Positions 22,692-33,389 are shown, numbered from the stretch's first letter. The stretch: 64,000 nt of DNA from Streptomyces vinaceus (GCF_008704935.1 NZ_CP023692.1:6017501-6081500); one strand, 5' to 3'. Program-made: numbers and translations. The notes: generated by a model from the sequence alone, not told the origin.

Positions 22692-23906
22692 GTGGGTAAG
22701 CCGAAGGTCGTGCTCGGAGTCAGCGGCGGGATCGCCGCCTACAAGGCGTGCGAGCTGCTGCGCCGGCTCACCGAGTCCGGGCACGAGGTACGGGTCGTCC
22801 CCACGGCGGCGTCCCTGAACTTCGTGGGCGAGGCCACCTGGGCCGCCCTCTCCGGCAACCCGGCGGGCACCGAGGTCTGGGAGACCGTCCACGAGGTCCC
22901 GCACGTGCGCATCGGGCAGGGCGCCGACCTGGTCGTCGTCGCCCCCGCCACCGCCGACGTGCTCGCCAAGGCCGCCCACGGCCTCGCCGACGACCTGCTC
23001 ACCAACACGCTGCTCACCGCGCGCTGCCCGGTGGTGTTCGCCCCCGCCATGCACACCGAGATGTGGGAGCACCCCGCCACCCAGGAGAACGTGGCGACGC
23101 TGCGCCGCCGCGGGGCCGTCGTCATCGAGCCCGCCGTGGGCCGGCTCACCGGCAAGGACACGGGCAAGGGCCGGCTGCCCGACCCCGAGGAGATCTTCGA
23201 GGTGTGCCGCAGGGTCCTGGCCCGCGGCGTGGCCGGGCCCGACCTGGCCGGCCGGCACGTGGTGATCAGCGCCGGCGGGACGCGCGAGCCCCTCGACCCG
23301 GTCCGCTTCCTGGGCAACCGCTCCTCCGGCAAGCAGGGCTACGCGCTGGCCCGCGCCGCCGCCGCCCGCGGGGCCCGGGTCACCCTCGTGGCCGCCAACA
23401 CGGCCCTGGCCGACCCGGCCGGGGTGGACGTCGTACGGGTCGGGACGGCCGTACAGCTGCGCGAGGCCGTGCTCAAGGCGGCGGCGGACGCCGACGCCGT
23501 GGTGATGGCCGCGGCCGTGGCCGACTTCCGTCCGGCCGAGTACGCCAGCGGCAAGATCAAGAAGAAGGACGGGCAGGATCCGGCCCCCGTGGCGCTCGTC
23601 CGCAACCCCGACGTCCTCGCCGAGATCTCGGCCGAGCGGGCCAGGGAAGGCCAGGTCGTGGTCGGTTTCGCCGCCGAAACGGACGACGTGCTCGCGAACG
23701 GCCGGGCCAAACTGCTCCGCAAGGGGTGTGATCTTCTCGTCGTGAACGAGGTCGGCGAAACGAAGACCTTCGGTTCGGAGGAGAACGAGGCGGTCATTCT
23801 GGGCTCCGATGGGACCGAGACCCCGGTCCCCTATGGTCCGAAGGAGGCGTTGGCCGAGGTGATATGGGATCGGATCGCCCCGCGACTCGCCCCCCGACGC
23901 GCCTGA
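22692..23906 (+). CDS. coaBC: Phosphopantothenoylcysteine synthetase/decarboxylase
   Basis: 404-residue bifunctional coenzyme A enzyme. The N-terminal flavin-dependent decarboxylase (CoaC) has VLGVSGGIAAYKACELLR, the active-site His region and PAMHTEMW; the C-terminal synthetase (CoaB) has ISAGGTREPLDPVRFLGNRSSGKQG, AAAVADFRP and KIKKKDG. The GTG start at 22692 is preceded by GAGAGGG. It lies between rpoZ and metK as in other actinobacteria. Confidence 0.95.
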   Translation: MGKPKVVLGVSGGIAAYKACELLRRLTESGHEVRVVPTAASLNFVGEATWAALSGNPAGTEVWETVHEVPHVRIGQGADLVVVAPATADVLAKAAHGLADDLLTNTLLTARCPVVFAPAMHTEMWEHPATQENVATLRRRGAVVIEPAVGRLTGKDTGKGRLPDPEEIFEVCRRVLARGVAGPDLAGRHVVISAGGTREPLDPVRFLGNRSSGKQGYALARAAAARGARVTLVAANTALADPAGVDVVRVGTAVQLREAVLKAAADADAVVMAAAVADFRPAEYASGKIKKKDGQDPAPVALVRNPDVLAEISAERAREGQVVVGFAAETDDVLANGRAKLLRKGCDLLVVNEVGETKTFGSEENEAVILGSDGTETPVPYGPKEALAEVIWDRIAPRLAPRRA

Positions 23907-24101
23907 GCGACGGCTCTTCTCGTAGCGGATTCCATGAGCCAGAATGGAGTGCCGCAGGTCACATGGCTCCCATTGGGCGAGACAGGTGGTCCGGCAAACG
24001 GTGGCGACCGATAAACTGCATTCGGAACGTGATCGGGCGCAGCCCCCGGTGTGGTTCCGCCAAATGATCAGCCAGCAGCCGCTGCAACCCCAGGGAGCGT
24101 T

Positions 24102-25310
<1,209 letters not shown>

Positions 25311-25341
25311 GACCCCCGCGTACCGCGCGTACGCAGCCCTG

Positions 25342-25369
25342 CGGCCCCGGACCTCCTGGTCCGGGGCCG
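25342..25369 (+). terminator. Terminator after metK
   Basis: CGGCCCCGGACC (25342-25353) pairs perfectly with GGTCCGGGGCCG (25358-25369) around a TCCT loop; an outer ACGCAG/CTGCGT pairing (25331-25336, 25372-25377) extends it. Confidence 0.88.
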
Positions 25370-25444
25370 TACTGCGTGGGCGCCACCGCGCCGCCCGTCA
25401 CCGCGCCCACCGCCACCGCGGCTCCGCTGTCGGTGGCGTTTGGT

Positions 25445-27580
25445 ATGAATGCAGCTGTGAGCAGCGAGAACGAATCCGAGCCGACGGGCCCCGCGGGCGC
25501 CCGGCCGGAGCAGCTCGCGCTGATGCGGGAGATGGTCGCCGAGGCGAAGGCCAAGGCGCCCAAGGCCAAGCCGCGCACCTGGCGCGGGGCCGCCGTCGCC
25601 GAGGAACTGCCCGTGGCTCGCGTCCTCGTCAACAAGGGCGTCCTCCACCTCGACCGGCTCTTCGACTACGCCGTCCCGGCCGAGCTGTCCGAGGCGGCCC
25701 GGCCCGGCGTCCGCGTCCGGGTCCGCTTCGGAGCCGGCGGCCACCGGGTGCACGGCGGGCGCCGCGAGGGCGGCGGGCTCATCGACGGGTTCATCGTCGA
25801 GCGGCGCGCCGAGTCCGACTACGACGGAGCCCTCGCCGCCCTCGCCCAGGTCGTCTCGCCCGAGGTCGTCCTCGGCCCGTCGCTGCTCGCCCTCGCCCGG
25901 GCCGTCGCCGACCGGTACGCCGGCAGCCTGGCTGACGTGCTCCAGCTCGCCCTGCCCGCGCGCAGCGCGCGCGCCGAGGCCAAGCCCTCGCCCGAGCCGC
26001 TGCCCCCGCCCGCCGTCCCCGAACCGGGCGGGTGGGTGCGGTACGGGGCCGGCCCCGCCTTCCTGCGGGCGCTGGCCACCGGCGGCACCCCGCGGGCGGT
26101 GTGGACGGCGCTGCCCGGCCCCGGCTGGGCCGACGAGCTGGCCCGGGCCATGGCCGCCACCCTCGCCTCCGGCCGCGGCGCCCTCGCCGTCGTCCCCGAC
26201 GGGCGCTCCGCCGCACGGGTCGACGCCGCGCTCACCGCCCTGCTCGGCGAAGGCCGGCACGCGCTGCTCACCGCGGAGTCCGGCCCCGAGAAGCGCTACC
26301 GCCAGTGGCTCGCCGTGAGCCGTGGTTCGGTGCGCGCCGTCGTCGGCACCCGGGCCGCGATGTTCGCGCCCGTACGGGACCTCGGGCTGGTCGCCGTCTG
26401 GGACGACGGGGACTCCAGCCACAGCGAGGACCGCGCCCCCTTCCCGCACGTGCGGGAGGTACTGGAGCTGCGCGCGCTGAGCGACGGCTGCGGATTCCTC
26501 GCCGGGAGCACCAGCTGCACCGTCGAAGCCGCGCAGCTGGTCGAGTCGGGCTGGGCGCGGCCGCTCGTCGCCGACCGCGAGACGGTACGGGCCTGCGCGC
26601 CCCGGATCCGGACCGTCGGCGACGAACTCCTGGCCCGGGACGAGGCGGCCCGCGCCGCGCGGCTGCCCAGCCTGGCCTGGGAGACCGTACGGGAGGGGCT
26701 GAAGTCCGGGCCGGTGCTCGTCCAGGTGCCGCGCCGCGGCTACGCCCCGCGGCTGGCGTGCGAGCGCTGCCGCACCCCCGCCCGCTGCACGGTCTGCGCG
26801 GGACCGCTGGAAGCCCCCGACGCGCGGGACCTGCACTGCGGGTGGTGCGGGCGGCAGGAGGGCGCCTGGCACTGCGAGGAGTGCGGGTCGTTCCGGCTGC
26901 GCGCCCAGGTGGTGGGCGCCCGGCGGACCGCCGAGGAGCTCGGCCGGGCCTTCCCGGCGGTGCCCGTACGGACCTCGGGGCGCGACCACATCCTGGACGA
27001 GGTGCCGGACCGGCCCGCGCTGGTGGTGTGCACCCCGGGGGCCGAGCCGGTCGCGGCGGGCGCAGGGTACGCGGCGGCCCTGCTGCTGGACGGCTGGGCG
27101 ATGCTGAGCCGGCCCGACCTGCGGGCGGGGGAGGAGGCGCTGCGCCGGTGGATCGCGGCCGCCTCGCTGGTCCGGGGGGAGGGGCAGGTCGTGGTGGTCG
27201 CGGAGCCCACGCTGCGGCCGGTCCAGGCCCTGGTGCGGTGGGATCCGGTGGGCCATGCCGTACGGGAGCTGGCGGAGCGGGCCCAGCTCGGGTTCCCGCC
27301 GGTGTCCCGGATGGCGGCCGTGGCCGGCCGCGGCGAAGCGGTGGAGGCCTTCCTGGCCGGAGCCGGGTTGCCGCCGGACGCGGAGGTGCTGGGTCCGGTC
27401 CCGGTGCCCGGGCGGCGCGGGGAGCCCTCGCCGGGCGACCGGGCCCTGGTCCGGGTCCCGCCGGGCAGCGGGGCCGCGCTGGCGGCGGCCCTGAAGTCGG
27501 CCCAGGCGGCGCGGCTGGCCCGCGGGGTCCCGGCGTCGGAGGCGGTCCGGGTCAGGATCGATCCGCCGGACATCGGCTGA
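25445..27580 (+). CDS. priA: PriA-like primosomal protein N', helicase motifs lost
   Basis: About 711 residues. PriA recognises stalled forks and reloads replisomes. The N-terminal DNA-binding part (ARVLVNKGVLHLDRLFDYAVP) and the zinc region (CERC, CTVC, HCGWCG, HCEECG between about 438 and 483) are intact. The ATPase core is degenerate: the usual GxTGSGKTE is replaced near residue 220 by a segment with no Lys (LPGPGWAD), and the DEAH-type box reads WDDGDSSH. This loss is shared by actinobacterial PriA. Start uncertain: ATG 25445 or GTG 25457; neither has a good ribosome site. Confidence 0.88.
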   Translation: MNAAVSSENESEPTGPAGARPEQLALMREMVAEAKAKAPKAKPRTWRGAAVAEELPVARVLVNKGVLHLDRLFDYAVPAELSEAARPGVRVRVRFGAGGHRVHGGRREGGGLIDGFIVERRAESDYDGALAALAQVVSPEVVLGPSLLALARAVADRYAGSLADVLQLALPARSARAEAKPSPEPLPPPAVPEPGGWVRYGAGPAFLRALATGGTPRAVWTALPGPGWADELARAMAATLASGRGALAVVPDGRSAARVDAALTALLGEGRHALLTAESGPEKRYRQWLAVSRGSVRAVVGTRAAMFAPVRDLGLVAVWDDGDSSHSEDRAPFPHVREVLELRALSDGCGFLAGSTSCTVEAAQLVESGWARPLVADRETVRACAPRIRTVGDELLARDEAARAARLPSLAWETVREGLKSGPVLVQVPRRGYAPRLACERCRTPARCTVCAGPLEAPDARDLHCGWCGRQEGAWHCEECGSFRLRAQVVGARRTAEELGRAFPAVPVRTSGRDHILDEVPDRPALVVCTPGAEPVAAGAGYAAALLLDGWAMLSRPDLRAGEEALRRWIAAASLVRGEGQVVVVAEPTLRPVQALVRWDPVGHAVRELAERAQLGFPPVSRMAAVAGRGEAVEAFLAGAGLPPDAEVLGPVPVPGRRGEPSPGDRALVRVPPGSGAALAAALKSAQAARLARGVPASEAVRVRIDPPDIG

Positions 27581-27620
27581 GGGCGGCGGAGCGCCCCGGA
27601 GCCGGGCCCGTGCAGCCGAA

Positions 27621-27655
27621 CGCCCCCGGCGGGACGGGGTGTCCCGCCGGGGGCG
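27621..27655. terminator. Bidirectional terminator between priA and the HTH gene
   Basis: Perfect 15-bp stem (27621-27635 with 27641-27655) and 5-base loop in the short gap between two convergent genes. Confidence 0.85.
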
Positions 27656-27709
27656 GTGGTCGGCGGACCGGCCGTCGCAGAGTCGGCGTCCCGGCGGCCG
27701 GCCCGCGGA

Positions 27710-28237
27710 TCAGCCGTTGCGCGGGCCCGGGAACGCTGCCGCGGAGCGGGGGACGGGCGCGGACGCGGCCTGGGGCTCCTCGCGCAGCGGTTGCGGCGGC
27801 ACCGAACGGGCCGCGGGGACCGTGGGCAGCGGCCCGAGGGTCCGCGTGGTCGTTCCCTCGGCCAGCGGCTCCGCCGACTCCGCGGCCTGGGCCCGCCGGG
27901 CCCCGTACCGCCGGTGGACGGCCTGCTTGGTGACGCCGAGCGCGGAACCCACGGCGTCCCACGAGAAACCGAGCGAGCGGTCGAAGTCCACCGCTGCGGT
28001 CACCAGCGTCTCGACGCTGTCCCGCAGCTCCTGCGCGAGACGTACGGTGGGTGCGGGGGCCCGGCCGTAGACGACGAAGCCCGTGGAGGGACCGGAGCGG
28101 CGCGGGCGGTACACGTTGCCGAGCTGGGCGGTGAGCGTACGCAGAGCATCCACCTGCCGGCGAACCCGCTCGATGTCCCGCACCAGGAGGTGCAGGCTGG
28201 CCCGTGCTTGGGCGTCGTGGGTGGCGTGGTCGGCCAT
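27710..28237 (-). CDS. Small HTH protein of unknown role
   Basis: 175 residues. The N-terminal half is helical (ARASLHLLVRDIERVRRQVDALRTL), followed by a helix-turn-helix at about 92-115 (FSWDAVGSALGVTKQAVHRRYG) like sigma-4/GntR-type recognition helices, and an Ala/Pro-rich tail. It is probably a DNA-binding regulator. The ATG has GAGAGG 7 bases upstream on the minus strand. A palindrome overlaps its predicted -35, so autoregulation is plausible. I do not recognise a named family member. Confidence 0.8.
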   Translation of the reverse strand: MADHATHDAQARASLHLLVRDIERVRRQVDALRTLTAQLGNVYRPRRSGPSTGFVVYGRAPAPTVRLAQELRDSVETLVTAAVDFDRSLGFSWDAVGSALGVTKQAVHRRYGARRAQAAESAEPLAEGTTTRTLGPLPTVPAARSVPPQPLREEPQAASAPVPRSAAAFPGPRNG

Positions 28238-28288
28238 GAAGAAGCCTCTCGAACCGGTGCTGAAGAGCGGATCGGGCCGCAGACACCG

Positions 28289-28352
28289 ATCTCATCGCGC
28301 GGCCCGGTTTCGGTCAATCTCTCTTGACCAACGCGCCAAACGGCACTGAAGT
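28289..28352. promoter_or_regulatory. Divergent promoter region with palindrome
   Basis: On the minus strand TTGACC (28317-28312) and TGAGAT (28294-28289) are 17 bases apart, a good promoter for the HTH gene. On the plus strand TTGACC (28324-28329) and TGAAGT (28347-28352) are also 17 apart. The two -35 boxes form a palindrome GGTCAA-TCTCTC-TTGACC (28312-28329). The rest of the 320-base gene-free stretch (28238-28557) holds a TAGACT -10-like hexamer at 28512-28517 before fmt and otherwise nothing I can assign. Confidence 0.55.
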
Positions 28353-28557
28353 CACGCACCGGGGGCGTGTCGGCATATGCGAGAGGCGCGCGTGTGTGCG
28401 TACGCCCCCTGACGGGGCGTCGGGAGCCCCTCCACGGCCCGTGGGTGGGCCCTGCGGCCGTCGGCCGGGCCCCGTCCACCGGCCCGGGCGGCCCGGGCGG
28501 CGCGGGGACCATAGACTGGTGCGCTGCTGACAGCCGAGATAGCGAGGTAGGACCCCA

Positions 28558-29502
28558 GTGAAGCTCGTCTTCGCAGGCACCCCCGAGGTCGCCGTGCCCG
28601 CCCTGGACGCCCTCATCGCCTCCGGGCGGCACGAGGTCGCGGCGGTCATCACCCGGCCCGACGCCCCGGCCGGCCGCGGCCGCCGGCTGGTCGCCAGCCC
28701 GGTCGCCGAGCGCGCCGAAGAGGCCGGCATCGAGATCCTCAAGCCCGCCCGGCCGCGCGACCCGGAGTTCCAGGCCCGGCTGCGCGAGATCGGCCCGGAC
28801 TGCTGCCCGGTCGTCGCGTACGGCGCGCTGATCCCCAAGAGCGCCCTGGAGATCCCCCGGCACGGCTGGGTCAACCTGCACTTCTCGCTGCTGCCCGCGT
28901 GGCGCGGGGCCGCCCCCGTCCAGCACTCGATCATGGGTGGCGACCAGGTCACCGGCGCCTCCACCTTCCTCATCGAGGAGGGCCTGGACACCGGACCCGT
29001 CTACGGGCACCTCACCGAGGAGATCCGGCCCACCGACACCAGCGGCGACCTGCTGACCCGCCTCGCCTTCGCCGGCTCCGGCCTGCTCGCCGCCACCATG
29101 GACGGCATCGAGGACGGCACCCTGCGCGCCGTCGAGCAGCCCGCCGACGGGGTCTCGATCGCGCCCAAGATCACCGTCGAGGACGCCCGGATCGACTGGA
29201 ACGCCCCCGCGATGCGCGCCGACCGCGTGGTGCGCGGCTGCACCCCCGCGCCCGGTGCGTGGACCGTCTTCCGCGGGGAGCGGCTCAAGATCATCTCCGT
29301 CGGCCTGGTCACCGACCGCACCGACCTGGCGCCCGGCGAGCTCGCCCCGGCCAAGAACAACGTCCACGTCGGCACCGGCTCGCACGCCGTGGAGCTGCTC
29401 TGGGTGCAGCCGCAGGGCAAGAAGCCGATGCGCGGGGCCGACTGGGCGCGCGGGGTGCGGATCGCTCCCGGCGAGCGCCTCGGCGGCGCCGACGTAGGCT
29501 GA
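28558..29502 (+). CDS. fmt: Methionyl-tRNA formyltransferase
   Basis: 314 residues. Formylates initiator Met-tRNA using 10-formyltetrahydrofolate. The N-terminal Rossmann domain (LVFAGTPEVAVPALDALI) contains the active-site stretch VNLHFSLLPAWRGAAPVQ with the catalytic Asn/His, and EEGLDTGPVY with the Asp; a C-terminal OB-like tRNA domain follows. The GTG start at 28558 has AGGTAGGA upstream. rsmB follows after 88 bases. Confidence 0.96.
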   Translation: MKLVFAGTPEVAVPALDALIASGRHEVAAVITRPDAPAGRGRRLVASPVAERAEEAGIEILKPARPRDPEFQARLREIGPDCCPVVAYGALIPKSALEIPRHGWVNLHFSLLPAWRGAAPVQHSIMGGDQVTGASTFLIEEGLDTGPVYGHLTEEIRPTDTSGDLLTRLAFAGSGLLAATMDGIEDGTLRAVEQPADGVSIAPKITVEDARIDWNAPAMRADRVVRGCTPAPGAWTVFRGERLKIISVGLVTDRTDLAPGELAPAKNNVHVGTGSHAVELLWVQPQGKKPMRGADWARGVRIAPGERLGGADVG

Positions 29503-29590
29503 TCCGTACCGGCCCACCGGCCGGCCCCGTCCCGAGCCCGCCCCCGTCAGCCGCACCTCGTACACCCCGTAAACCCGGAGCACCTTTCAC

Positions 29591-31051
29591 GTGAGCGATC
29601 AGTCCCGTCCCCCGCGCAGCGCCGCAGGCCAGCGGCAGGCCAAGCCGTACCGCCGCCCCAAGAAGGACCCCGTACGGCTGCTGGCCTTCGAGGCGCTTCG
29701 GGCGGTGGACGAGCGCGACGCGTACGCGAACCTCGTCCTGCCCCCGCTGCTGCGCAAGGCCCGCCAGACCGAGGGCTTCGAGGCGCGGGACGCGGCGCTG
29801 GCCACCGAGCTCGTCTACGGGACGCTGCGCCGCCAGGGTACGTACGACGCGGTCATCAAGGCCTGCATCGACCGGCCCCTGCGGGAGGTGGACCCGCCGG
29901 TGCTGGACGTGCTCTCGCTCGGCGCCCACCAGCTGCTGGGAACGCGGATCCCGCCGCACGCGGCGGTGTCGGCCAGTGTGGAGCTGGCCCGCGTGGTGCT
30001 CGGGGACGGGCGCGCCAAGTTCGTGAACGCCGTCCTGCGCAAGATCGCCGCGCACGATCTGGACGGCTGGCTGGAGCGCGTGGCCCCGCCGTACGAGGAG
30101 GACGCCGAGGAGCACCTCGCGGTGTACCACTCGCACCCGAGGTGGGTCGTCAGCGCCCTGTGGGACGCCCTGGGCGGCGGCCGGGCCGGTATCGAGGACC
30201 TCCTCGAAGCCGACAACGAACGGCCCGAGGTCACGCTGGTGGCGCGGCCCGGGCGGTCCACGACCGACGAACTGGTGGAGGCGCTCGGCGAGGACTCGGC
30301 GCTGCCGGGGCGCTGGTCGCCGTACGCGGTGCGGATGGCCGAGGGCGGCGAGCCCGGCGCGCTGGAGGCGGTGCGCGACGGGCGCGCCGGCGTCCAGGAC
30401 GAGGGCAGCCAGCTGGTGGCGATGGCCCTCGCGGCCGCACCCGTCGAGGGCCGCGACGAGCGCTGGCTGGACGGCTGCGCGGGACCCGGCGGCAAGGCGG
30501 CCCTGCTGGGAGCCCTGGCGGCGCAGCGCGGGGCGTTCCTGCTGGCCTCCGAGAAGCAGCCGCACCGGGCGCGGCTCGTGGAGCGCGCCCTGGCCGGCAA
30601 CCCCGGCCCGTACCAGGTCATCGCGGCGGACGGCACCCGGCCGCCGTGGCGGCCCGGCTCCTTCGACCGGGTCCTGATGGACGTCCCCTGCTCCGGGCTG
30701 GGCGCGCTGCGCCGCCGCCCGGAGGCCAGGTGGCGGCGGCGCCCCGAGGACCTGGAGGGCTTCGCGCCGCTCCAGCGCGCGCTGCTGCGGGAGGCCCTGT
30801 CGGCGGTCCGGGTGGGCGGGCTCGTGGGCTACGCGACCTGCTCCCCGCACCTGGCCGAGACCCGGGTCGTGGTGGACGACGTCCTGCGCGGCCGGGGCGC
30901 GGGCGCCTCGCCGGTGGACGCCGAACTGATCGACGCCAGGCCGTACATGGGGGGCGTCCCGGCCCTGGGTGACGGCCCGGACGTACAGCTGTGGCCGCAC
31001 CTGCACGGTACGGACGCGATGTACCTGGCGCTGATCCGGCGCACGGGATAG
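29591..31051 (+). CDS. rsmB: 16S rRNA m5C967 methyltransferase RsmB
   Basis: 486 residues. An N-terminal NusB-like RNA-binding domain (about 25-170, LLAFEALRAVDERDAYANLV) precedes a class I SAM methyltransferase: DGCAGPGGKAALLGALAA (SAM loop), DVPCSGLGALRRRPEARW with one catalytic Cys and YATCSPHLAET with the other. It starts at the GTG at 29591 with GGAG about 10 bases upstream. Confidence 0.94.
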   Translation: MSDQSRPPRSAAGQRQAKPYRRPKKDPVRLLAFEALRAVDERDAYANLVLPPLLRKARQTEGFEARDAALATELVYGTLRRQGTYDAVIKACIDRPLREVDPPVLDVLSLGAHQLLGTRIPPHAAVSASVELARVVLGDGRAKFVNAVLRKIAAHDLDGWLERVAPPYEEDAEEHLAVYHSHPRWVVSALWDALGGGRAGIEDLLEADNERPEVTLVARPGRSTTDELVEALGEDSALPGRWSPYAVRMAEGGEPGALEAVRDGRAGVQDEGSQLVAMALAAAPVEGRDERWLDGCAGPGGKAALLGALAAQRGAFLLASEKQPHRARLVERALAGNPGPYQVIAADGTRPPWRPGSFDRVLMDVPCSGLGALRRRPEARWRRRPEDLEGFAPLQRALLREALSAVRVGGLVGYATCSPHLAETRVVVDDVLRGRGAGASPVDAELIDARPYMGGVPALGDGPDVQLWPHLHGTDAMYLALIRRTG

Positions 31052-31196
31052 GTACGGGCCGTGGCGGGCGCGACGCCCCTCGACGGCCCGGGCACCGCGG
31101 AGGGCTGAGGCCCCGGGGCCGGGGCGGAGGGGAGCGGGCGGGGCCCAGTTGCGGGGTCGTGGCCGGAAGTGCGTCACGGCATGGCAGGCTTGGGGC

Positions 31197-31883
31197 ATGG
31201 CCGCTCAGATTTATCCCAGCATCCTGTCCGCCGACTTCGCCCGGCTCGCCGAAGAGGCGAAGGCCGTCGAGGGGGCCGACTGGCTGCATGTCGATGTCAT
31301 GGACAACCATTTCGTCCCGAACCTCACCCTCGGTATGCCCGTCGTGGAGTCCCTGAGCCGCGCCACGGACATCCCGCTGGACCTGCACCTCATGATCGAG
31401 GACCCGGACCGCTGGGCCCCCCAGTACGTCGAGGCCGGCGCCGGGTCGGTCACCTTCCACGCCGAGGCCGCCGCCGCGCCCGTGCGGCTCGCGCGGGAGA
31501 TCCGGGCCAAGGGGGCCCGGGCGTCCATGGCGCTCAAGCCCGCCACGCCGATCGAGCAGTACGAGGACATCCTCCCCGAGCTCGACATGCTGCTGATCAT
31601 GACGGTCGAGCCCGGCTTCGGCGGCCAGCCCTTCCTCGACATCATGCTCCCCAAGATCCGCCGTACCCGGGAGCTCATCGCCAAGCACGGCCTGGAGCTG
31701 TGGCTCCAGGTCGACGGCGGGGTCTCGGCCACGACGATCGAGCGGTGCGCCGAGGCCGGCGCCGACGTGTTCGTCGCCGGAAGCGCGGTCTACGGGGCGG
31801 TCGACCCGGCCGCGGCCGTACGCACCCTGCGGGAGCAGGCGGACGTCGCGATTGCCGCGGCGCCCTGGGCGTGCGCCCACTGA
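31197..31883 (+). CDS. rpe: Ribulose-phosphate 3-epimerase
   Basis: 228-residue TIM barrel that interconverts ribulose-5-P and xylulose-5-P in the pentose phosphate pathway. Motifs: YPSILSADFARL, HVDVMDNHFVPNLT (metal His/Asp), LHLMIEDP, MTVEPGFGGQPF and QVDGGVS. The ATG at 31197 begins the conserved part; longer upstream in-frame sequence is not family-like. Confidence 0.96.
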   Translation: MAAQIYPSILSADFARLAEEAKAVEGADWLHVDVMDNHFVPNLTLGMPVVESLSRATDIPLDLHLMIEDPDRWAPQYVEAGAGSVTFHAEAAAAPVRLAREIRAKGARASMALKPATPIEQYEDILPELDMLLIMTVEPGFGGQPFLDIMLPKIRRTRELIAKHGLELWLQVDGGVSATTIERCAEAGADVFVAGSAVYGAVDPAAAVRTLREQADVAIAAAPWACAH

Positions 31884-31998
31884 AACGAGAGTTGGTGAAC
31901 AGCTCGGTGAACGGGAGCTGTCCAGGCTGATCAACGGCCGCCGGATCTGACAGGATGAACGGCGAGTCGAGAGTGTGAACAGCAGTGAGGAGAACGCG

Positions 31999-33021
31999 GT
32001 GTCTGCAATGTCGGCGGGACGGTCAGCCCTGCGGATGGGACCCGCGGAGCTGGTGCAGGCGGCGGCCATGGCGCGCCGCTTCTACCTGGAGGGCAAGTCC
32101 AAGATCCAGATCGCCGAGGAGTTCGGCGTGAGCCGCTTCAAGGTGGCCCGGGTCCTGGAGACCGCCCTCGAACGCGACCTCGTACGGATCGAGATCCGGG
32201 TGCCGGCCGAGCTCGACGCCGAGCGCTCCGACGCGCTGCGGGCGCGGTACGGGCTGCGGCACGCGGTGGTCGTGGAGTCCCCGGCCGACGCGACCGAGGA
32301 CGCGCCGGACCCGGAGAACCTGGGCGCGGTCGCCGCCGACCTGCTCGGCGAGCTCGTCAACGAGGGCGACGTACTGGGCCTCGCGTGGGGGCGGTCGACC
32401 ATCCACATGGCCGCCTCCCTGCACCGGCTGCCGCAGTGCACCGTGGTGCAGCTGACGGGCGTGTACGACGCCGGTACGGCCGAGCGCGGGTCCGTGGAGG
32501 CCGTGCGGCGCGCGGCCCAGGTCTCGGGCGGCGACGCGCACCCGATCTACGCGCCGATGCTGCTCCCGGACCCGGCGACCGCGGCCGCGCTGCGCAACCA
32601 GACGGGGATCGCCCGCGCCTTCGAGTACTTCGACAAGGTGACGGTGGCCGCGGTCTCGATCGGCTCCTGGGAGCCGGGGATCTCGACCGTCCACGACATG
32701 CTCACGGACGAGGAGCGGGCGCACTACGCCTCGCTCGGCGTCGCGGCCGAGATGTCCGCCCATCTGTTCGACGCGGAGGGGCGGCGCGTGGGCCGGGACC
32801 TCGGCGAGCGCTGCATCACCGTCGAGGCGGACCGGCTGCGCCGGATCCCCGAGGTCGTGGCCATCGCGGGCGGGCTGCGCAAGGCGTCCGCGATCGGGGC
32901 GGTGCTCCGCTCCGGGCTGGTGACGAGCCTGGTCACCGACACGGCGGTCGCGGACTACCTGCTGACCGAGTCGGAGCCGGGGCTGCGGCCGGCGCTGGAG
33001 CGCGCAGACCCGGACGACTGA
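31999..33021 (+). CDS. SorC/DeoR-type sugar-binding transcriptional regulator
   Basis: 340 residues. The N-terminal HTH (about 23-60, KSKIQIAEEFGVSRFKVARVLETA) is followed by a SorC-type sugar-phosphate-binding domain (VLGLAWGRSTIHMA, VQLTGVYDAG, TDTAVADYLL). Proteins of this type respond to phosphorylated sugars. I chose the GTG at 31999 because GAGGAG at 31987-31992 is 6 bases upstream; GTG 31975 is an alternative adding 8 residues. Proximity to rpe suggests, but does not show, a link to pentose phosphates. Confidence 0.88.
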   Translation: MSAMSAGRSALRMGPAELVQAAAMARRFYLEGKSKIQIAEEFGVSRFKVARVLETALERDLVRIEIRVPAELDAERSDALRARYGLRHAVVVESPADATEDAPDPENLGAVAADLLGELVNEGDVLGLAWGRSTIHMAASLHRLPQCTVVQLTGVYDAGTAERGSVEAVRRAAQVSGGDAHPIYAPMLLPDPATAAALRNQTGIARAFEYFDKVTVAAVSIGSWEPGISTVHDMLTDEERAHYASLGVAAEMSAHLFDAEGRRVGRDLGERCITVEADRLRRIPEVVAIAGGLRKASAIGAVLRSGLVTSLVTDTAVADYLLTESEPGLRPALERADPDD

Positions 33022-33167
33022 GTCCTCCCGATCGGATCGCGGTCCCCGGTGACACCCCCGCGCCGCCGCCCGGCCCGGGCCCGGAGCGGGTCCTGGGGTG
33101 GATGGTGCCGTAATTGAGATCCGAACGGCGGCCCGTGCGGGGGGCTGTGGGGCGCATACTGGTCTCA

Positions 33168-33389
33168 ATGACAAAGTCAGCAGTACCTCGCCGCCATTTG
33201 CCGTCCAGCCCGTTCAAGGCCCCCGTGGAACCGCCGCTCCGGCAGTTCAGCGTCGGCGACCGGGTCTCTCACGATGAGCACGGCCTCGGCCGTGTCGTCG
33301 GTATCGAGGAGGGGATCGCTGTCCTGGTCGACTTCGGGTCGGTCCAGAAGAGAATTCTGAGTCCTTACACCAAGATGTCCGCGCTCTGA
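33168..33389 (+). CDS. Small Tudor/SH3-like protein
   Basis: 73 residues: a basic, Pro-rich N-terminus and a small barrel-like domain FSVGDRVSHDEHGLGRVVGIEEGIAVLVDFG that resembles the C-terminal Tudor-like module of UvrD/PcrA helicases or CarD-type RNA-polymerase-interacting domains. Function not known. The ATG at 33168 has no ribosome site; CATACT sits 7 bases upstream and could be the -10 of a leaderless transcript. Confidence 0.75.
   Translation: MTKSAVPRRHLPSSPFKAPVEPPLRQFSVGDRVSHDEHGLGRVVGIEEGIAVLVDFGSVQKRILSPYTKMSAL

Noticed and set aside
23907..24101. A possible SAM riboswitch in front of metK.
   Set aside because: The region is only 195 bases and I could not find the paired stems or conserved cores of a SAM riboswitch class; a covariance search would be needed.
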